Shown piece after piece: positions 25,912 through 55,700 of a DNA stretch of 64,000 nucleotides (position 1 is its first letter; each line of letters starts with the position of its first letter). The stretch comes from Kitasatospora fiedleri (GTDB lineage Bacteria > Actinomycetota > Actinomycetes > Streptomycetales > Streptomycetaceae), in the NCBI RefSeq assembly GCF_948472415.1, contig NZ_OX419519.1, positions 806,001 to 870,000 on the forward strand, written 5' to 3'. Under the pieces are notes generated by a model that saw nothing but the letters and a program-made list of their open reading frames with translations, was not told the origin of the DNA and ran no database searches. The position numbers and the translations under genes were made by a program.

Positions 25912-25933
25912 CGCGCGGCCGGACGGCCGCGCG
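25912..25933. terminator. Bidirectional terminator
   Basis: A 9-bp stem, CGCGCGGCC (25912-25920) with GGCCGCGCG (25925-25933), and a 4-nt loop in the 96-bp gap between the convergent dehydrogenase gene and the glycosyltransferase gene. It marks the 3' end of the PKS operon. Confidence 0.6.
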
Positions 25934-25963
25934 CCCGCCGGGCCCCGGACAGGAGCCCGGCCG

Positions 25964-27126
25964 CTACCGCGTCAGCAGCTCCTCCAGGACGTCCGCCCCC
26001 TTCGGGGCGCCGCCCGCCCCGCGCACGATCCGGCCCAGGGCCGCCGCCCGGGGGCGGCAGGACATGGCCTCCCGGACGGCCTCGCGGAGGCCCTGCACGG
26101 TCGGCTCGGCGAGCGTCCTGCCGACCCGCATCTCCTCCGCCCGCCGGGCGATCGCCCGCTGTTCCGGGATCTGCGGCACCGCCACGAAGGGCACCCCGTG
26201 GTGGAGCGACTCCATCACCGAGTTCATCCCGGCGTGGCTCAGGAACACCTCGGCGTGGCGCAGCACCGCCACCTGCGGCACGTGCGCGTGGACCTCGACG
26301 TTGGCCGGGACCGGGCCCAGCGACTCCCGGTCCAGCCCGCCCACCGCCATGACGACCTGCCAGTCGCCGTCCCGAACGCCTCGATGCAGGTCCGGTAGAA
26401 CTCGGGCCGGTCGTTGAAGACGGTTCCCAGCGAGATCAGCAGCACCGGGGCCCGCGACCGGGGGTTCCACTCCTCGGCGGCCTGCCGGCTGCTCAGCGAC
26501 GGCCCGACGAAGTGGAAGCGCCCGTCGAAGGTGTCACCCGCCGGCTGGAACTCGCGAGGGACGAACACCAGGCTCGTCGGGGGCACGTGACCGAACATCA
26601 GGTCCGGGTCGTCCAGGAAGGCGTGGCCCTGCGCGAACTTCCCCATGTCCTGGACCGCGGCCACCAGCCGGGGGTGGGTGTGGTCGAAGTCGGCCGGCAG
26701 GTACACCTGCGCCGCCGAGAAGGACTCGTTCTCCGCGAAGGTCGGCACCAGGGAGACCTCCCGCACTTGGAGCAGGTTCGCCAGCATCCTGCCGGTGAAG
26801 GTCACCGAGTCGTAGCACACCGCGTCCGGCGGGTCGGCCGTGAAGTGCGCGGCCAGGACGGGGAAGGAGGCGCGCGCGTCGTCGAGGTAGTACTCCATCG
26901 TCACGGCGAGCTGTTCCGCCGTGAACTCGCCCCGCTCCGCCATGCCGGGCGGCAGCTGCGAGGGCAGGGTCACCGGCGACGCCCCGGCGGCGACGGCGGC
27001 GCCCACGGCGGCCGGTCCGGTGGCGTAGCTGACCCGGTGGCCGCGCCGGACCAGCTCCTCGACCAGCGGCAGGGTCGGGTTCACGTGCCCGGACGCGGGC
27101 GCGCTCACGAAGGCGAAGTGGGCCAT
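25964..27126 (-). CDS. Macrolide-type glycosyltransferase (MGT/UGT family), one apparent base missing
   Basis: 387 residues after correction. The ATG at 27126 overlaps the P450 stop (TGATG). GT-B fold: N-terminal FAFVSAPASGHVNPTLPLVEELVRRGHRVSYAT, PVLLISLGTVFN at the domain junction, and the donor-binding segment VFLSHAGMNSVMESLHHGVPFVAVPQIPEQ. The frame breaks at CCC 26371-26373 (plus): one more base joins CIEAFG to DGDWQVVMAVGGLD and gives exactly 388 codons, so sequencing error is likely. It resembles OleD/MGT-type enzymes that glucosylate macrolides. No deoxysugar genes are in the window, so a common sugar such as glucose, as donor, is possible. Last gene of the PKS operon. Confidence 0.87.
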
Positions 27127-29374
27127 CAGCCCTCCTCCAGGATGACCGGCAGGGTCTTGTGGCCGTTGGTGAAGAAGGAACCCAGCGGTTCGAGTACGGA
27201 CGACGGGACGGCCAGCCGCAGCCCGGGGAACCGGGAGAACAGCGCGGACAGCGCCGTCGTCGCCTCCAGTTTCGCCAGCGGGCTGCCGAGGCAGAAGTGC
27301 ACGCCGTGCCCGAAGGTGAGGTGGTCGGCCCGCGACGGCCGGACGACGGAGAAGTCCTCCGCGTCGGCCCCGTGCTGCGCCGGGTCGCGGCCGGCCGCGC
27401 CGAAGGACAGCAGGATCGCCTCGCCCTTGCGGATCAGCACGCCGTCCGCGGCGATGTCCTCCACGGCGTAGCGCAGCGGCAGGTTCGGCACCGGTGCCTG
27501 CCAGCGCAGCGTCTCGTCGACGACGTCCTCCCACGTGCTGGTCCCGGACCGCACCAGGGCGAGCTGGGACGGGTGGGTGGCCAGCGCGTGGACGGCGTGG
27601 TCGAGCAGGTTGACCGTCGTCTCGAAGCCGGCGGAGATGGTCAGCAGCAGGGTGTCCAGCAGTTCCCGCTCGGACAGCCGGGTGCCGTCCGCCTCCTGCG
27701 CGGCGATCAGGTCGCTGGTCATGTCGTCGCCGGGGTCGCGCCGTTTGGCGGCCACGAGTTCCTTGAGCAGCATGTACAGCTCGCCGGAGGCGGCCTGCAC
27801 CCCGGCCGGGTCCGCGTCGAGGCTGAACACCGCGTCCACCAGCCGCCGCAGGTCCGCGCCCGTCTCCGCGGTCACCCCGAACAGTCCGGTGATGACCTGG
27901 ATCGGCAGCGGGAACGCGAACCGCGCGCGCAGGTCGACCGGCTGCCCCGGCGGCACCGCGGCCAGGTCGGCGATCAGGCCGGCCGTGATCTCCTCGATGC
28001 GCGGCCGCATCGCCTTGATGCGGCGCGGGGTGAACGCCTTGGCGACCAGGCTGCGCAGCCTGGTGTGGTCGGCCCCGTAGGCGGTGAACATGTTCTGCAT
28101 CGCGACCCACATGATCAGCGGCCAGTCCGGCGGGATGTCGCCGTCGCGCCACAGGGGCCAGTGCTTGTTCGCGTCCTTGGAGACCTTCGGGTCGAGCAGC
28201 AGCCTCTTCGCCAGGTCGTGCCCGGTGACGGCCCAGGCCGACACGCCGCCGGGCAGTCGGACGCGGGTGGCCGGGCCCCGCTCGCGGAGGGCGGCGGCCT
28301 CGCCGAAGACGTCGCCGCCCGAGGGGTCGATGACGTACGCGTCGGCGGGCGCGGCCTGCGCGCGCACCGGCTCGGTGAAGGTGGTGGTGGTGCGGGGCCG
28401 GGGCGGCTCGGTGACCTCCAGCAGGGCCGCGGTGAACCGCGAACCCATGCCGAGGCCGATCGACATGACGGTGTCGCCGGGCTTGAGCGTCTCGTCGTGC
28501 AGCAGGTGGTCGATGCCGAGCAGTTGGTCGCACGGCCCGACGTGGCCGAGCTCGCGCAGCATCGGCCAGGTGGTGCGGCCCAGGTCGATGCCGAGCGGCT
28601 CCAGCACGACGACCTCCAGTTGGGCCAGGCCCAGGCCGGTGACGACGAACCTGGTGATGTCGGCGACGCCGACGCCGCCCTCCTTGGCGGCCTGCTCGAC
28701 CGCGGCGACCAGGGCCCCGCTCATCAGCGTCAGGTACGGCGCCAGGCCGGTGACCTCGATCGGCGTGCGGTTCCGGTGGCCCGCCGGGTCCGGGATGGTC
28801 GGGGTGGCGAGGACCTCCATCTGGGTCGCGGAGCTGTTGGCGGTCGCGACCAGCCGCGCCCGGCCGGACTCGCGGTTGAGCACGGCCGCGGCCGCGCCGT
28901 CGGCCAGGAAGATCCCGATGCTGGGCTGCCAGCGCTCCCACCGCGGCGGCAGGAACCGGGCGGTGGCGGTGACCAGGGTCGCGGTCGCGGCCGGGTCGGC
29001 CACCAGGTGCGCGGCGGCGGACTGGAGCGCGGCCGAGCCGCCGTTGCTGGTCGCCTCGACCTCGTAGACGAGGGCGTGGCCGAGGCCGAGGACGCGCTGC
29101 AGGTGGCAGGAGGACGCCATGTGGTCCTGGTGGTCCATCTGGGCGTAGGCGGCCATGGCGATGTCGGCGCCGGTGAGGCCGGACTCGCGCAGGGCTCCGA
29201 TCGCCGCGTGCACGGCCATCGCGTGCTCGGTGACGTCCTCGGAGCTGGTGAACGACACGAAGTCCGACAGTGCGAGCAGCCGCCGCATGGTCGCGGTGTC
29301 CGGCACGGCCTGCGTCGCGGGCGTGCGGGGCGGCAGGTACCGTCCCGTTCCGCCGATGTACACGTTGTCCCAGA

Positions 29375-29378
<4 letters not shown>
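27126..29378 (-). CDS. KAS III-like acyltransferase fused to cytochrome P450
   Basis: 750 residues in one uninterrupted frame. The ATG at 29378 overlaps the PKS stop. Residues 1-322 are KAS III-like ([51 protein letters not shown]), of the ChlB3/CerJ acyl-transferring type. The nucleophile Cys of FabH is Ser111 ([14 protein letters not shown]); GHVGPCDQ carries possible His279/Asp284. Residues ~348-750 are a P450: I-helix [11 protein letters not shown]-helix DETLRW, heme loop [15 protein letters not shown] with Cys696. No stop exists in any frame around the 25-residue linker, so the fusion is not due to an indel. The P450 likely hydroxylates or epoxidises the released polyketide; the KAS-like part may move an acyl group. 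Confidence 0.85.
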
Positions 29379-46787
<17,409 letters not shown>

Positions 46788-46795
<8 letters not shown>

Positions 46796-49700
46796 CGCTA
46801 CTCCTCAGCGTGGCGGACTCGCCCGAGCGGATGACCTCGGTCCTGCGGTGCGCATCGTCCAGAAGGCTGAACAGTTCGTCGTCGCTGGCCTCGTCGACGC
46901 CGGCCGCGGAGCCGGTGCGCCGGGCGGTCCAGGCCGCGAGCAGTGCTTCGAGGCGGGCCGCGACGGTGTCGTGGTCGGCGTCGGCGGCCGCCGCGTCCAG
47001 GCTGGACTTGAGCCGGTCGAGTTCGGCGAGCAGGGGGTCCGGGCCGCCGGTGCCGTGCAGTCGCGCGTGCACGAAGGCGGCGAGGCGGGCCGGGGTCGGG
47101 TGGTCGAAGACGAGCGTGGCGGCAGGCGCAGGCCGGTGTCCGCGTCGAGCTGGTTGCGCAGCTCCACGGCGGTCAGCGAGTCGAACCCGATGTCGGTGAA
47201 CGCCTGGTCGGGGTCGACCGCCTGCGGCGACGCGTGCCCCAGGACGAGGGCGACCTGGCCCACGACCAGGTGCAGCACGTCGGCCTGCGTCCATACCCGC
47301 TCGGCGGCCGGCCTGCGCCGGGGCCGCACCAACTCCCGCAGCAGCGCGGGCGGGTCACCGGCCCGGCGCAGCGCCGGCAGGTCGAACCTGACGGGGGCGA
47401 GGGTCGGGGTGCCCGCGGTCAGCGCGGCGTCGAACAGGGCCAGCGCGTCCGCCGTCGGCAGCGGCCGTACCCCGGCCCTGGCCAGGCGGTGCCGGTCGGT
47501 GGCGGTCAGGCCGCCGGTCATCCCGCTGGCCTCCGCCCAGTAGCCCCAGGCGAGCGACACGGCCGGCTGCCCCTGGGCGTGCCGGTGCGCGGCGAGGCCG
47601 TCGAGGTAGGCGTTGGCCGCCGCGTAGTTCGCCTGGCCCGCGCCGCCCAGCACGCCGGACGCCGAGGAGAACAGGACGAACGCCTCCAGGTCGGCGGTCA
47701 GTTCGTGCAGGTGCCGCGCCGCGAGGGCCTTCGGCTCCCACACCCGCGCGAACTGCTCCGGGGTGAGGGACTCCACGACGGTGTCGGCCAGCGTGCCCGC
47801 GGCGTGGACCACCGAGGTGACCGGGTGGTCGGCGAGCAGCCGCGCCACCGCCGCGCGGTCGGCCACGTCGCACGCCAGGACGTCGGCGGTCGCGCCCAGC
47901 GCCGCCAGCTCGGCGGTCAGCGCGGCCGCGCCGGGGGCGTCCGGGCCGCTGCGGCTGACCAGCAGCAGGTGCCGCACGCCGTGCTCCGCAGCGAGGTGGC
48001 GGGCGATCGTGGCGCCCAGGGTGCCGGTGCCGCCGGTGACCAGCACCGTGCCCTCGGGGCCGAGCAGCGAGGGCAGCGGTTCGGTCCGGGCCCGTTCGAG
48101 GCGGGGGACGTGAACGGCGCCGCCGCGGATCGCGAGCTGGGGCTCGTCGCCGGCCAGCCGGATCTCGTCGCCGTCGGCGGCGTCGACCAGCACGAACCGG
48201 CCGGGGTGCTCGGTGGCGGCCGACCGGACCAGGCCCCAGACGGCGGCGGCCTGCGGGTCGACGTCCTCGCCCGGCCGCACCGGCACGGCGTTGCGCGTGG
48301 CGACCACCATCCGCGGGGTGTCCGTGGCGAGGAAGTCCTGGACCACCCGCAGGGTCTCGACCGGCGAAGTGGCGTGGTGGACCGGGATGTCCGGCTCGCC
48401 GGTCGCCGCCTCCAGGAGCGGCCACGCCACCTGGTACGGCACGTCCTGCGTGGTGGCCGCGGCCGGTCGGCGCAGGGTCAGCGAGGCGATCTCGGCGACC
48501 GGTGCGCCCGACCGGTCGGCGAGGGCGATCGCGCAGGTGTCCTCGCCGGTCACGGTCAGCCGGATCCTGGCCGGCTCGGCGCCGCTCCGGCAGGAGATCC
48601 CGGCGAAGGCGAACGGCAGCTTCGCCCGGTCGTCGGCGACGGTCACGGTCTGGATCGCGGCGTCGAGCAGCGCGGGGTGCAGGGCGAACCGGGTGTCACC
48701 GGCGGGTGCGGCCACCTCCGCGTAGAGGGTGTCGCCGTCGCGCCAGGCCGCGCGCAGCCCCTGGAAGGCCGGGCCGTAGGCGAATCCGGCGTCGGCCAGG
48801 TCGTCGTAGAAGGCGGCGAGGTCGACGGCTTGGGCGGGCGGCGGCCACTGCCGGGCCCGCGCCCAGGGTGGGGTGCGTGCCGCACCCACGCGCCGTCCGT
48901 GCGCGAGTGGACCGAGACGCTGCGCCGGCCCGCCCGGTCGGGGCCGACGGTCACGGACACCTGCACGCCGTCCGCGACCACCAGCGGTGTCTCAGCGTCA
49001 GGTCCGACCGCCGGGCAGTCGACGTGTTCGCCGGCCCGGAGCACGAGGTCGACGAACGCCGCGCCGGGCAGCAGGGGCGAGCCCGCGATGACGTGTTCGG
49101 TGAGCCACGGCTGCGCGGCGGTGGCGAGCTGCCCCGTCAGCACGACGCCGTTGCCGTCCGGGAGTTCCATGGCGTCCCGCAGCAGCGGGTGGTCGATCCG
49201 GCCGTCACGGTCGGCGCGGGGGTGCCGGGGTGCAGCCAGTAGTGCTGGTGCTGGAAGGCGTACGAGGGCAGCCGCGCGCCCGGCTCCCGACCGGTGGGTT
49301 CCAGTCCACCGCGCCGTCCGCCCACAGCCGCCCCAGCGCCGAGAACAGCCGCTCCACGGAGTCATCGTGACGGCGCATCAGGCCGTTCGGCACCAGCGAC
49401 GGGTGCGGGCCCACCTCCAGAAAACCGGTCACCCCCTGGGCCTTCAGCCACTCCATCGCGTCCGCGAACCGCACCGGCTCCCGTACCTGCCGCACCAGTA
49501 CCCGGCTCCCCAGGTCCACCGGATGCCGGCCACGTGGAGACCACCGGAATCACCGGCTCACCGAACGACAACCCACGTGCGACCTGCGCGAGTTCGTCCA
49601 GCACCGGGTCCATCCGCGCCGAATGGAACGCGTGGCTGACCTCCAGCCGCCGCACCCGACGCCCACGGGCCCGCCACACCTCGGCAACCGCCGCCACCGC

Positions 49701-52700
49701 AGCCTCGTCACCCGACACCACGACCGCGTCCGGCGCGTTCACCGCCGCCACTCCACACCAGGCACCAGCGACTCCGCCACCTCCTGGACGCGACGCCTGC
49801 ACCGACACCATCGCCCCACCACCGGCAACCCCTGCATCAACCGACCGGTGCTCACCAGGACACAGGCATCCTCCAGGGACAGCACCCCCGCCACATGGGC
49901 CGCCGCCACCTCGCCCACCGAATGCCCCACCACGAAATCCGGCCGAACCCCGCCACTCCACCAGCCGGAACAACGCCACCTCCAACGCGAACACCGCACC
50001 CTGGGTGAACCGCGTCTCCCCAACACCCCCTCCCCGTCCTCGAACAGCACCTCCACCGGCAACCCCAACAGCCCGCACACCTCGTCCAAACCCGCGCGAA
50101 CACCGGAAACACCCGTACAGACCCCGACCCATCCCACCCACTGACCACCCTGACCGGAGAACACGAACGCCGACGCCCAGGGGAGGCGGCAGTGCCCGTG
50201 ACGGGTCCGGGCTCTCCGTCGATCAGCGCGTCCAGGCCGGCCGGGCCCGTCAGCACGGCACGGTGCGGGAACCGGGCCGCGCGGCCAGGTCGGCGGCCAC
50301 CTCGGCCGGTGTGACCTCGGGGTGCTCGGCGAGGAACCCGCGCAGCCTGCGGGCCTGTTCGCGCAGCGCCGCGTCCGACTTGGCCGACAGCAGCCACGGC
50401 ACCGGCACGGCGACCACGGGGGTGGCCGTGGCGGTGGCCTCGGCCGGTGCCTCGATCACCACGTGCGCGTTGGTGCCGCTGATGCGAACGCCGAGACGCC
50501 CGCGCGGCGGGGACGCCCGGTCTCCGGCCACGGCCGGGCCTCGGTGAGCAGGGCGACCCGGCCCGCCGACCAGTCGACGTGCGAACTCGGCTCATCCACG
50601 TGCAGGGTTCGCGGCAGTTCCCCGTGCCGCATCGCCATCACCATCTTGATCACACCCGCCACACCCGCCGCGCCTGGGTGTGCCCGATGTTCGACTTCAC
50701 CGACCCCAACCACAGCGGCTCGGAACGGTCCTGACCGTACGTCGCCAGCAGTGCCTGCGCCTCGATCGGATCACCAGCGTCGTGCCGGTGCCGTGCGCCT
50801 CCACCACGTCCACGTCCGACCCCGACAGTCCCGCGTTCGCCAACGCCTGCCGGATCACCCGCTCCTGCGACGGACCGTTCGGCGCCGTCACCCGTTCGAC
50901 GCACCGTCCTGGTTGACCGCCGAACCCCGCACCACCGCCCGCACCCGGTGACCGTTGCGCCGCGCATCCGACAACCGCTCCAACAGCACAGACCGGCACC
51001 CTCACCCCACGCGTCCGTCCGCCGCCTCCGCGAACGCCTTCACCCGGCCGTCGGCCGCGAGGCCGCGCTGGCGCGAGAACTCGACGAACCCCGATGGCGT
51101 CGCCATCACGGTCACCCCGCCGGCCAGCGCCAGCGAGCACTCCCCGCCCGCAGCGCCTGCGCCGCCAGGTGGATCGCCACCAGCGACGACGAGCACGCCG
51201 TGTCCACCGACACCGCCGGACCCTCCAGCCCCAGCAGGTACGACACCCGCCCGGAGGTGACACTCGTCGCCGTACCGGTCGAGAGGTAGCCCTCCAGGTC
51301 GGGCGGCTGTGCCCCGGCGCCGTAGCCCGAAGACCAGATGCGGTGAACACGCCCGTCCGGCTGCCCCGCAGCGAGGTCGGGTCGATCCCGGCGTCCTCGA
51401 ACGTCTCCCACACCGTCTCCAGCAGCACCCGCTGCTGCGGGTCCATCGCCAACGCCTCACGCGGCGAGATCCCGAAGAACCCGCATCGAACCCGTCGCAT
51501 CCGCGAGGAAACCACCCCATCGCGTGTACGACCTCCCCGGACCACCCGCCGGATCGTAGAGACGACCCACGTCCCACCACGGTCCGACGGGAACTCACCC
51601 ACCGCGTCCACCCCGCCCGCGACCAAGCCCCACAACTCCTGCGCCGAGCCCACCCCACCGGATACCGGGCCCCCAACCCCACCACCACGACCGGATCACC
51701 CGACACCGCGACCCGACCGGCCCGGGCGCGGCGGGGGCTTCGCGCCGGGCGCCGAGCAGGAGGCCCGCAGGTGGCCGGCCAGTGCGTCGGGGGTCGGGTA
51801 GTCGAAGACCATCGTCGCGGGCAGCCGCACCCCGGCGGCCGCAGCGAGGCGGTTGCGCAGTTCCACCGCCGTGAGCGAGTCGAAGCCCAGGTCCTTGAAG
51901 GCCCGGTCGGCGCTGACGGCCGAGGTGTCGGTGTGGCCGAGGACGGCGGCCGTCTGGCCGGTGACCAGGGCCAGGACGCGGCTGTGCTGCTCGGTCTCCG
52001 GCAGGGCCGCGAGTTCCCGGCCCAGGCCCGGCCGGTCCGTGCGCCGGGCGGGCCGGGTCCGGGTGAGGCGGCTGAGCAGGGGGCGGGTGGACGCCGCCGA
52101 CAGGTCGAGGCGGGCGGGGACCAGCGCGGGTTCGGCGGCCCCCAGCGCCAGGTCGAACAGGGCCAGCGCCCGGTCCGTGGGCATCGGCAGCACACCGGCG
52201 CGGGCGAGGCGCTTGCGGTCGGTGTCGGTGAGGTTCCCGGTCAGCCCGCTGTCCTCGGCCCACTGTCCCCAGGCCAGTGACACGCCCGGCAGGCCCAGGG
52301 CGCGCCGGTGCACCGCGAGGGCGTCCAGGAAGGCGTTCGCGGCGGCGTAGTTCGCCTGGCCCGGGCCGCCCAGCACGCCGGCGGCGGACGAGAAGAGCAC
52401 GAACGCGCTCAGGCCGAGGTCCTTCGTCAGCTCGTGCAGGTGCCAGGCGGCGTCGGCCTTGGGCCGCAGCACCCGGTCGATCCGGGCGGGCGTGAGGGAT
52501 GCGACGACGCCGTCGTCGAGCACACCGGCCGCGTGCACGACCGCCGTCAGCGGGTGCGCGGCCGGAATCGCGTCCAGCACTGCCGCCAGCGCGTCCCGGT
52601 CGGCGACGTCGCAGGCCACCACCTCGGCGTCGAAGTCCACCTCCGCCGCGCTCCTGCCGAGCAGGAGGAGGTGCCGGATGCCGTGCCGCTCGCGCAGGTG

Positions 52701-55700
52701 CCGGGCGACGAGACGGCCCAGGGTGCCGGTGCCGCCGGTGATCAGCACGGTGCCGTTCGGGTCGAGCGGGCCGAGCGGGCCGGGTGCCGGGGTTGCCTCG
52801 GCCCGTACCAGGCGGGCGGCGCGGGCGGCGCCGTCGCGGACGACGAGCTGCGGTTCGTCGCCCGCGACGAGCACGCGGTCGTCGGTGTCGACGAGTACGA
52901 ACCGGTCGGGGTGTTCGGCCTGGGCCGCGCGGACCAGGCCCCAGACGACGCTGGACGGCAGGTCGACGGGGTCCGGCCGGCCGCCCCGCGGGTCACCACG
53001 GCCAGTCGGCCGTCCCCGTCGCGCAGGAAGTCCTGGAGCACGCCCAGCGTCTCGGCGGCGACGGTGTGCGCGGCCGCCACGGGGTCCCCCGCCGGAGGCG
53101 TGACGTGGTGGACGGCCGGGGCTTCGCCGGTGCTCTCGACGGGCACCCAGTCGAGGCGGAAGAGCTGGTCGGTCCCGGCGGCCGGCAGGCCAGGCGCCCG
53201 GTGGCGCACGGTCAGCGCGTCGATCACTGCCAGCGGCCCGGAGTCGTCGGCGAGCGCGACCCGGAAGGTGTCGGGGCCGGTGGGGGTGAGGCGGACCCGG
53301 GCCGTGGAGCCGGCCTTGCGCATCGACACCCCGGCGAAGGAGAACGGCAGGCGGCCGGCCGCCAGCAGGGTCAGCGGCTGGAGTGCGGCGTCGAGCAGCG
53401 CGGGGTGGAGACCGAAGCGGTCGCGGGTGTCGGCGGGCAGCGCCACCTCGGCGTAGAGCTCGTCGCCCTGCCGCCGGATCTCGCGGACACCCGCGAACAC
53501 CGGCCCGTACTCGTAGCCCTGGGCGGCGAGGTCGTCGTAGAAGTCGGTCAGGTCGACGGGTTCACCGGCCGGCTGCCAGGGCTCGCCGGTGTCGTACGGG
53601 TGGGGGCGGTCGGCGGTCGCCAGCACGCCGGTGGCGTGCCGCAGCCAACTGCCGTCCGTCCGGGAGTGCACGGTGACGGGGCGTCGGCCCGTCCCGTCCG
53701 GTGCGCCGACGACGACCTGGATCGGCACGGAACCGTCCTCCGGCAGGACCATGGGGGCTGCCAGCACCAGTTCGTCCAGGACGTCGCAGCCGACCTGCCG
53801 TCCGGCGTGCAGGGCGAGTTCCACGAACACGGTGCCGGGCAGCAGCACGGAGCCGAGGACGACGTGGTCGGCCAGCCACGGCCGGGTGGCCGTCGAGAGC
53901 CGGCCCGTGAACAGGACGCCCTGCTCCCCGGCCAGTTCGACGGCGGCCCCGAGCAGCGGGTGCCCGGCCGGGTCCAGTCCCGCCGCCGACACGTCGGTCT
54001 TCCCGGCGGTCGGGGTCAGCCAGTACGGCCGGTGCTGGAAGGCGTACGTCGGCAGCGGGACGTGGTGGGGCTCGCCGGGGAGGACCGGCGTCCAGTCGAC
54101 GGCCACGCCGTGCGTGTGCAGGCGCGCCAGGGCGAGGTGGAACTCCTGCCTGCCGCTGCCGCGGCGCAGCGTGCCGGTGGCGGCGACGTCCAGCACCGGC
54201 ACCAGGACGGGGTGCGGGCTGACCTCCACGAACACGCCGTGCCGGTCCTGCGTGAGGGCTTCGACCGCGAGGTCGAAGCGCACGGGTTCGCGGAGGTTGC
54301 GGTACCAGTAGGCGGCGTCGAGGGTGCGGGTGTCGACCGGCTCGCCGGTGACGGTGGAGTAGAACGGGACCGCCGCCTGACGCGGCGTGATGTCGGCCAG
54401 ATCGGTGAGCAGGTGTTCGCGGATCGCCTCGACCTGCGCGGAGTGGGCGGCGTAGTTGACGGGCAGGCGCCGGGCGCGGATGCCGTCGGCCTCGCAGACC
54501 GTCAGCAGCTCGTCCAGCGCGTCCAGGTCACCCGACACGACGACCGAACCGGGGGCGTTGACCACCGCCACCGTCAGCCGACCGCCCCAACGGGCCGTGA
54601 ACTCGACGGCCCGCTCGTGCCCGAGACCTATCGACACCATCCCGCCCCGGTCCGCCAAGGCGACCAAGGCCCTGCTGCGCAGCGCCACCACCTTCGCGGC
54701 ATCCTCCAACGACAACGCGCCCGCCACGTACGCCGCCGCGATCTCCCCCTGCGAATGCCCCACCACCGCATCCGGCTCCACCCCGTGCGCCCGCCACAAC
54801 TCCGCCAGCGCCACCATCACCGCGAACAACGCGGGCTGCACCACATCCACCCGCTCCAACGAGCCACCGCCGGTCAGCACCTCCACCAACGACCAGTCCA
54901 CGTACGGCGCCAACGCCGCCTCACACGCATCGACCGCCTCCCGGAACACCCGCTCCGAGCCGTACAACTCCCCACCCATCCCCACCCACTGGGCACCCTG
55001 CCCCGGAAACACGAACACCGACCGGCCCGCCGCACCGGCAACTCCCGTGACGATGCGAGGGTCTCCGTCGGCGAGGGCGGCCAGGTCCGCCATGAGGTCG
55101 GCCCGGGTGCTGCCCACCAGGGCCGCCCGGTGGGCGAGTGCGGTGCGGGTGGTGGCGAGGGCCCGGCCGATCGCGGCCGGTCGGAGGCCGGGGTGGGCGG
55201 TGAGGTGGTCCGCGAGCCGCCGGGCCTGGGCGCGGAGGGCGTCGTCCGTCTTGCCGGACAGCAGCCACACGGTGGGCTCCGCGGAGTCGTCCGCGGCGGG
55301 CTGTTCGGGGGTCTCCTCGGGGCACTGTTCGATGACGACATGGGCGTTGGTGCCGCTGGCCCCGAAGGCCGAGATGCCCGCGCGGCGGGGACGCCCGGCC
55401 TCCGGCCACGGCCGGGCCTCGGTCAGCAGCCGGATGTCACCGGTGTCCCACTCGACGTGCGGCGTGGGCTCCTGGACGTGCAGCGTCGGCGGCAGTTCGG
55501 CGTGCCGCATCGCCATCACCATCTTGATCACACCCGCCACACCGGCGGCGGCCTGCGTGTGCCCGATGTTGGACTTCACCGACCCCAACCACAGCGGCTC
55601 GGAACGGTCCTGACCGTACGTCGCCAGCAGGGCGTGCGCCTCGATCGGGTCGCCGAGCGTCGTCCCCGTACCGTGCGCCTCCACCACGTCCACGTCCGAC

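Noticed and set aside
27126-28400. A separate P450 gene starting at an internal GTG ([11 protein letters not shown])
   Set aside because: There is no ribosome site and no stop codon in any frame between the KAS III-like part and the P450, so a single fused gene is the simpler reading.
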